Part shown: in pieces, positions 5,609 to 6,787 of the stretch
Position numbering within the stretch: position 1 is the stretch's first letter
Layout: each line of letters starts with the position of its first letter
Source: DALYDP01 sp964348685
GTDB lineage: Bacteria; Patescibacteriota; Gracilibacteria; Peribacterales; Peribacteraceae
Reading direction: 5' to 3'
Assembly: GCA_964348685.1 (NCBI GenBank)
Contig: CAYGDM010000061.1
Coordinates: 1 to 6,787 of the forward strand
DNA length: 6,787 nucleotides
Notes under the pieces: model-generated
Told to the model about the DNA's origin: nothing
Database searches by the model: none
What the model saw: the letters and a program-made list of their open reading frames with translations, nothing else
Made by a program: the position numbers and the translations under genes

Positions 5609-6655
5609 TCAGAACCACTTCCTCCGCTCGACCAGCGCGTAGAATACCGCCCCGGTCGCGATGCACACCGGCGTGGCGACGACGAGCAGGTATTGGAGAG
5701 GTGAGAACGGGCCGCTTCCGAACGGCGCGAGGAGATATTTGTCGACGACTTCGATCATCGGCGCGTGCGTGAGGTATAGGCTGTACGAGATCGCCCCGAG
5801 CGCGACGAAGCCTTTCCATTCGAGGATACGCTTCACGGGTCCGCCCCCGCGCATGAAGGCCGCAATCATCATCGTAGACGCGAAGGCGGTGAGCATCTCG
5901 CTCGGGAGCATATTTATTTTGCTTGTGAGTCCAAGAGCGATGCTGAGGGCATAGTATGCGACGAGTCCGAACACGGCGGCGTACGCATAACGGTAGGATA
6001 GCATTTTTGCGTATTTTTCGGAGGTTACGAGTGCCGCGCCCCACATGCCGAAGCAGAAGAACGCGATGAATTGGAAATTCACATAACTCTGGAGCATGAG
6101 CGTGCTGAAGGCGAACAGCGCGCAGGCCAGCAGCATACTCGTTGCGAGGAATACAGCTGGACCCCTTTTGCGTAACAGGGCGAAGAGCGCTGGGAAGAGT
6201 GCATAGCTCGCGATGAGCGCCGGCATGAACCAATACGCGTGGTTGATTTTTGAACTGAAGCCTCCGATAGACGTCTGCAAAAAGACCAGCGACGACAGGA
6301 TCGCCCCTGTGCTGAGAGGGAGGCTTTTTGCCCAATGCGTGGCGCGGTCGGTGCCTACGAAAAGCAGGATCATGATGATCGAAAACAAGAGGCCGCCGTA
6401 GTACGATGGAAGGATGCGCGCCGCGCGCTTGCGGAGGAATGCGGCGTACGGTTCTTGCGCATCCCCGCGATTTATCGCGTTCAGCGCAAGGATGAAACCT
6501 GAAATGACGATGAAGACGACCACAGCGAAATGCCCTTTGCCGAGAATTTCCCATCCTGGCTCCGGCCGCTGGAGGTAGATATGGTGCAGCACGATGTACA
6601 GCGCGGTGCATCCGCGCAGACCGTCGATGAACCGCAATCGACCGATGCCAGGCAT
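5609..6655 (-). CDS. Acyltransferase-3 family integral membrane protein (OafA/YrhL-like), 348 aa
   Basis: Members of this family move acyl groups, usually acetyl, across or at the cytoplasmic membrane onto exopolysaccharide, O-antigen, peptidoglycan or lipids. Family landmarks: FIDGLRGCTALYIVLHHIYL (residues 9-28, with the conserved His pair 24-25 in the first membrane segment), GHFAVVVFIVISGFIL (41-56), FLRKRAARILPSYY (73-86, the Arg-rich motif), LGAISYSLYLTHAPMIE (286-302) and a closing FYALVERR (338-345). About ten hydrophobic segments fill the length, which is ordinary for a stand-alone membrane domain without an added SGNH domain. The usual W-S-L-x-x-E motif reads YWFMPALIASYALFP (141-155), so its Glu is missing. 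Start ATG at 6655 gives the conserved N-terminus directly. It converges on the exported-protein gene with a 49-base gap and lies 29 bases after the unidentified gene upstream, possibly in one transcript. The acyl acceptor cannot be told. Confidence 0.93.
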   Translation of the reverse strand: MPGIGRLRFIDGLRGCTALYIVLHHIYLQRPEPGWEILGKGHFAVVVFIVISGFILALNAINRGDAQEPYAAFLRKRAARILPSYYGGLLFSIIMILLFVGTDRATHWAKSLPLSTGAILSSLVFLQTSIGGFSSKINHAYWFMPALIASYALFPALFALLRKRGPAVFLATSMLLACALFAFSTLMLQSYVNFQFIAFFCFGMWGAALVTSEKYAKMLSYRYAYAAVFGLVAYYALSIALGLTSKINMLPSEMLTAFASTMMIAAFMRGGGPVKRILEWKGFVALGAISYSLYLTHAPMIEVVDKYLLAPFGSGPFSPLQYLLVVATPVCIATGAVFYALVERRKWF

Positions 6656-6662
6656 AAAAGTT

Positions 6663-6668
6663 TTTGTA
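6663..6668 (-). promoter_or_regulatory. Possible -10 box before the acyltransferase gene
   Basis: On the minus strand TACAAA (four of six matches to TATAAT) ends seven bases before the ATG at 6655, which would again put the transcription start at, or one base before, the start codon. No convincing -35 box sits at the right distance. The 29-base gap is AT-rich and has no Shine-Dalgarno sequence. Co-transcription with the upstream gene is an equal alternative. Confidence 0.25.
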
Positions 6669-6684
6669 TGTGAAAAATGATTGT

Positions 6685-6787
6685 TTAATTACCGATGCGT
6701 CGCAGGATTTCCTTGTTCACGAATTCCCTCGGGCGTCCGTACTTCAAACGGCTGAGCTGCTTAAATGCTTCCGCTGCTTGTTCGTCC
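6685..6787 (-). CDS. C-terminal fragment of an unidentified protein (33 codons visible)
   Basis: Reading the minus strand inward from the window edge gives 33 residues and a TAA at 6685-6687. The sequence contains AAEAFKQLSRLKYGRPREF and ends VNKEILRRIGN. It is basic and probably helical. The codons keep the G/C-ending preference of the other genes, and the frame continues to the window edge, so a real gene is likely. The family was not recognised. It precedes the acyltransferase gene by 29 bases on the same strand and may share its transcript. Confidence 0.6.
   Translation of the reverse strand, partial: DEQAAEAFKQLSRLKYGRPREFVNKEILRRIGN

Noticed and set aside
4950..6611. Minus-strand open frame of 553 codons, the longest in the window
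   Set aside because: It spans the out-of-frame acyltransferase gene and the antisense of the TIKI-like gene; the product is Arg/Ser/Pro-rich low-complexity sequence.
1..6787. CRISPR array, insertion sequence, tRNA or rRNA
   Set aside because: No regularly spaced direct repeats, transposase motifs, terminal inverted repeats or RNA-gene cloverleaf were found on reading both strands.

Overview
The window looks like a compact bacterial chromosome segment with strong G/C preference at third codon positions. Several traits fit a Candidate Phyla Radiation (Patescibacteria) genome: a B12-dependent (class II) ribonucleotide reductase, an RNHCP-domain protein beside ychF, an exported sortase with an S-layer-homology-like N-terminus, many lineage-limited proteins, and gene starts without Shine-Dalgarno motifs. 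This assignment is an inference; no rRNA or marker phylogeny was possible. TGA ends at least five genes (nrdJ, the 143-aa gene, ychF, the RNHCP gene and the acyltransferase gene), so the window uses TGA as stop and not as glycine, which argues against the recoded Gracilibacteria/SR1 lineages.

Layout, left to right. (1) Bases 1-983, plus strand: the C-terminal part of class II ribonucleotide reductase, ending in its cysteine-rich tail, then a clear intrinsic terminator at 1007-1038. (2) 1054-1485, plus: a 143-residue charged, mostly helical protein of unknown function, apparently made from a leaderless transcript (TATACT box six bases before ATG). (3) 1486-1757: a small hairpin, a possible 18-residue membrane microprotein on the minus strand, and about 200 bases with no recognisable gene. 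(4) 1758-3167, minus: a two-gene unit, ychF (universally conserved ribosome-associated ATPase) followed after 6 bases by an RNHCP zinc-ribbon protein. (5) 3168-3255: an AT-rich divergent promoter region with a perfect TTGACA -35 box. (6) 3256-5559, plus: a two-gene unit made of an SLH-like/proline-rich-linker/sortase protein and, 18 bases later, a membrane-anchored or exported protein that resembles the TIKI/TraB/ChaN superfamily in its short motifs. (7) 5609-6655, minus, convergent: an integral-membrane acyltransferase-3 family protein. (8) 6685-6787, minus: the last 33 codons of an unidentified protein.

Functionally the left half is housekeeping (dNTP synthesis, ribosome-associated ATPase). 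The right half is cell envelope: a transpeptidase that may be held on the cell wall by its SLH-like region, a co-transcribed exported protein that may act with it, and an acyltransferase that probably modifies an envelope glycan. The most interesting part is the sortase plus TIKI-like pair. The repeated lack of Shine-Dalgarno sequences and the -10 boxes placed right before start codons come second.
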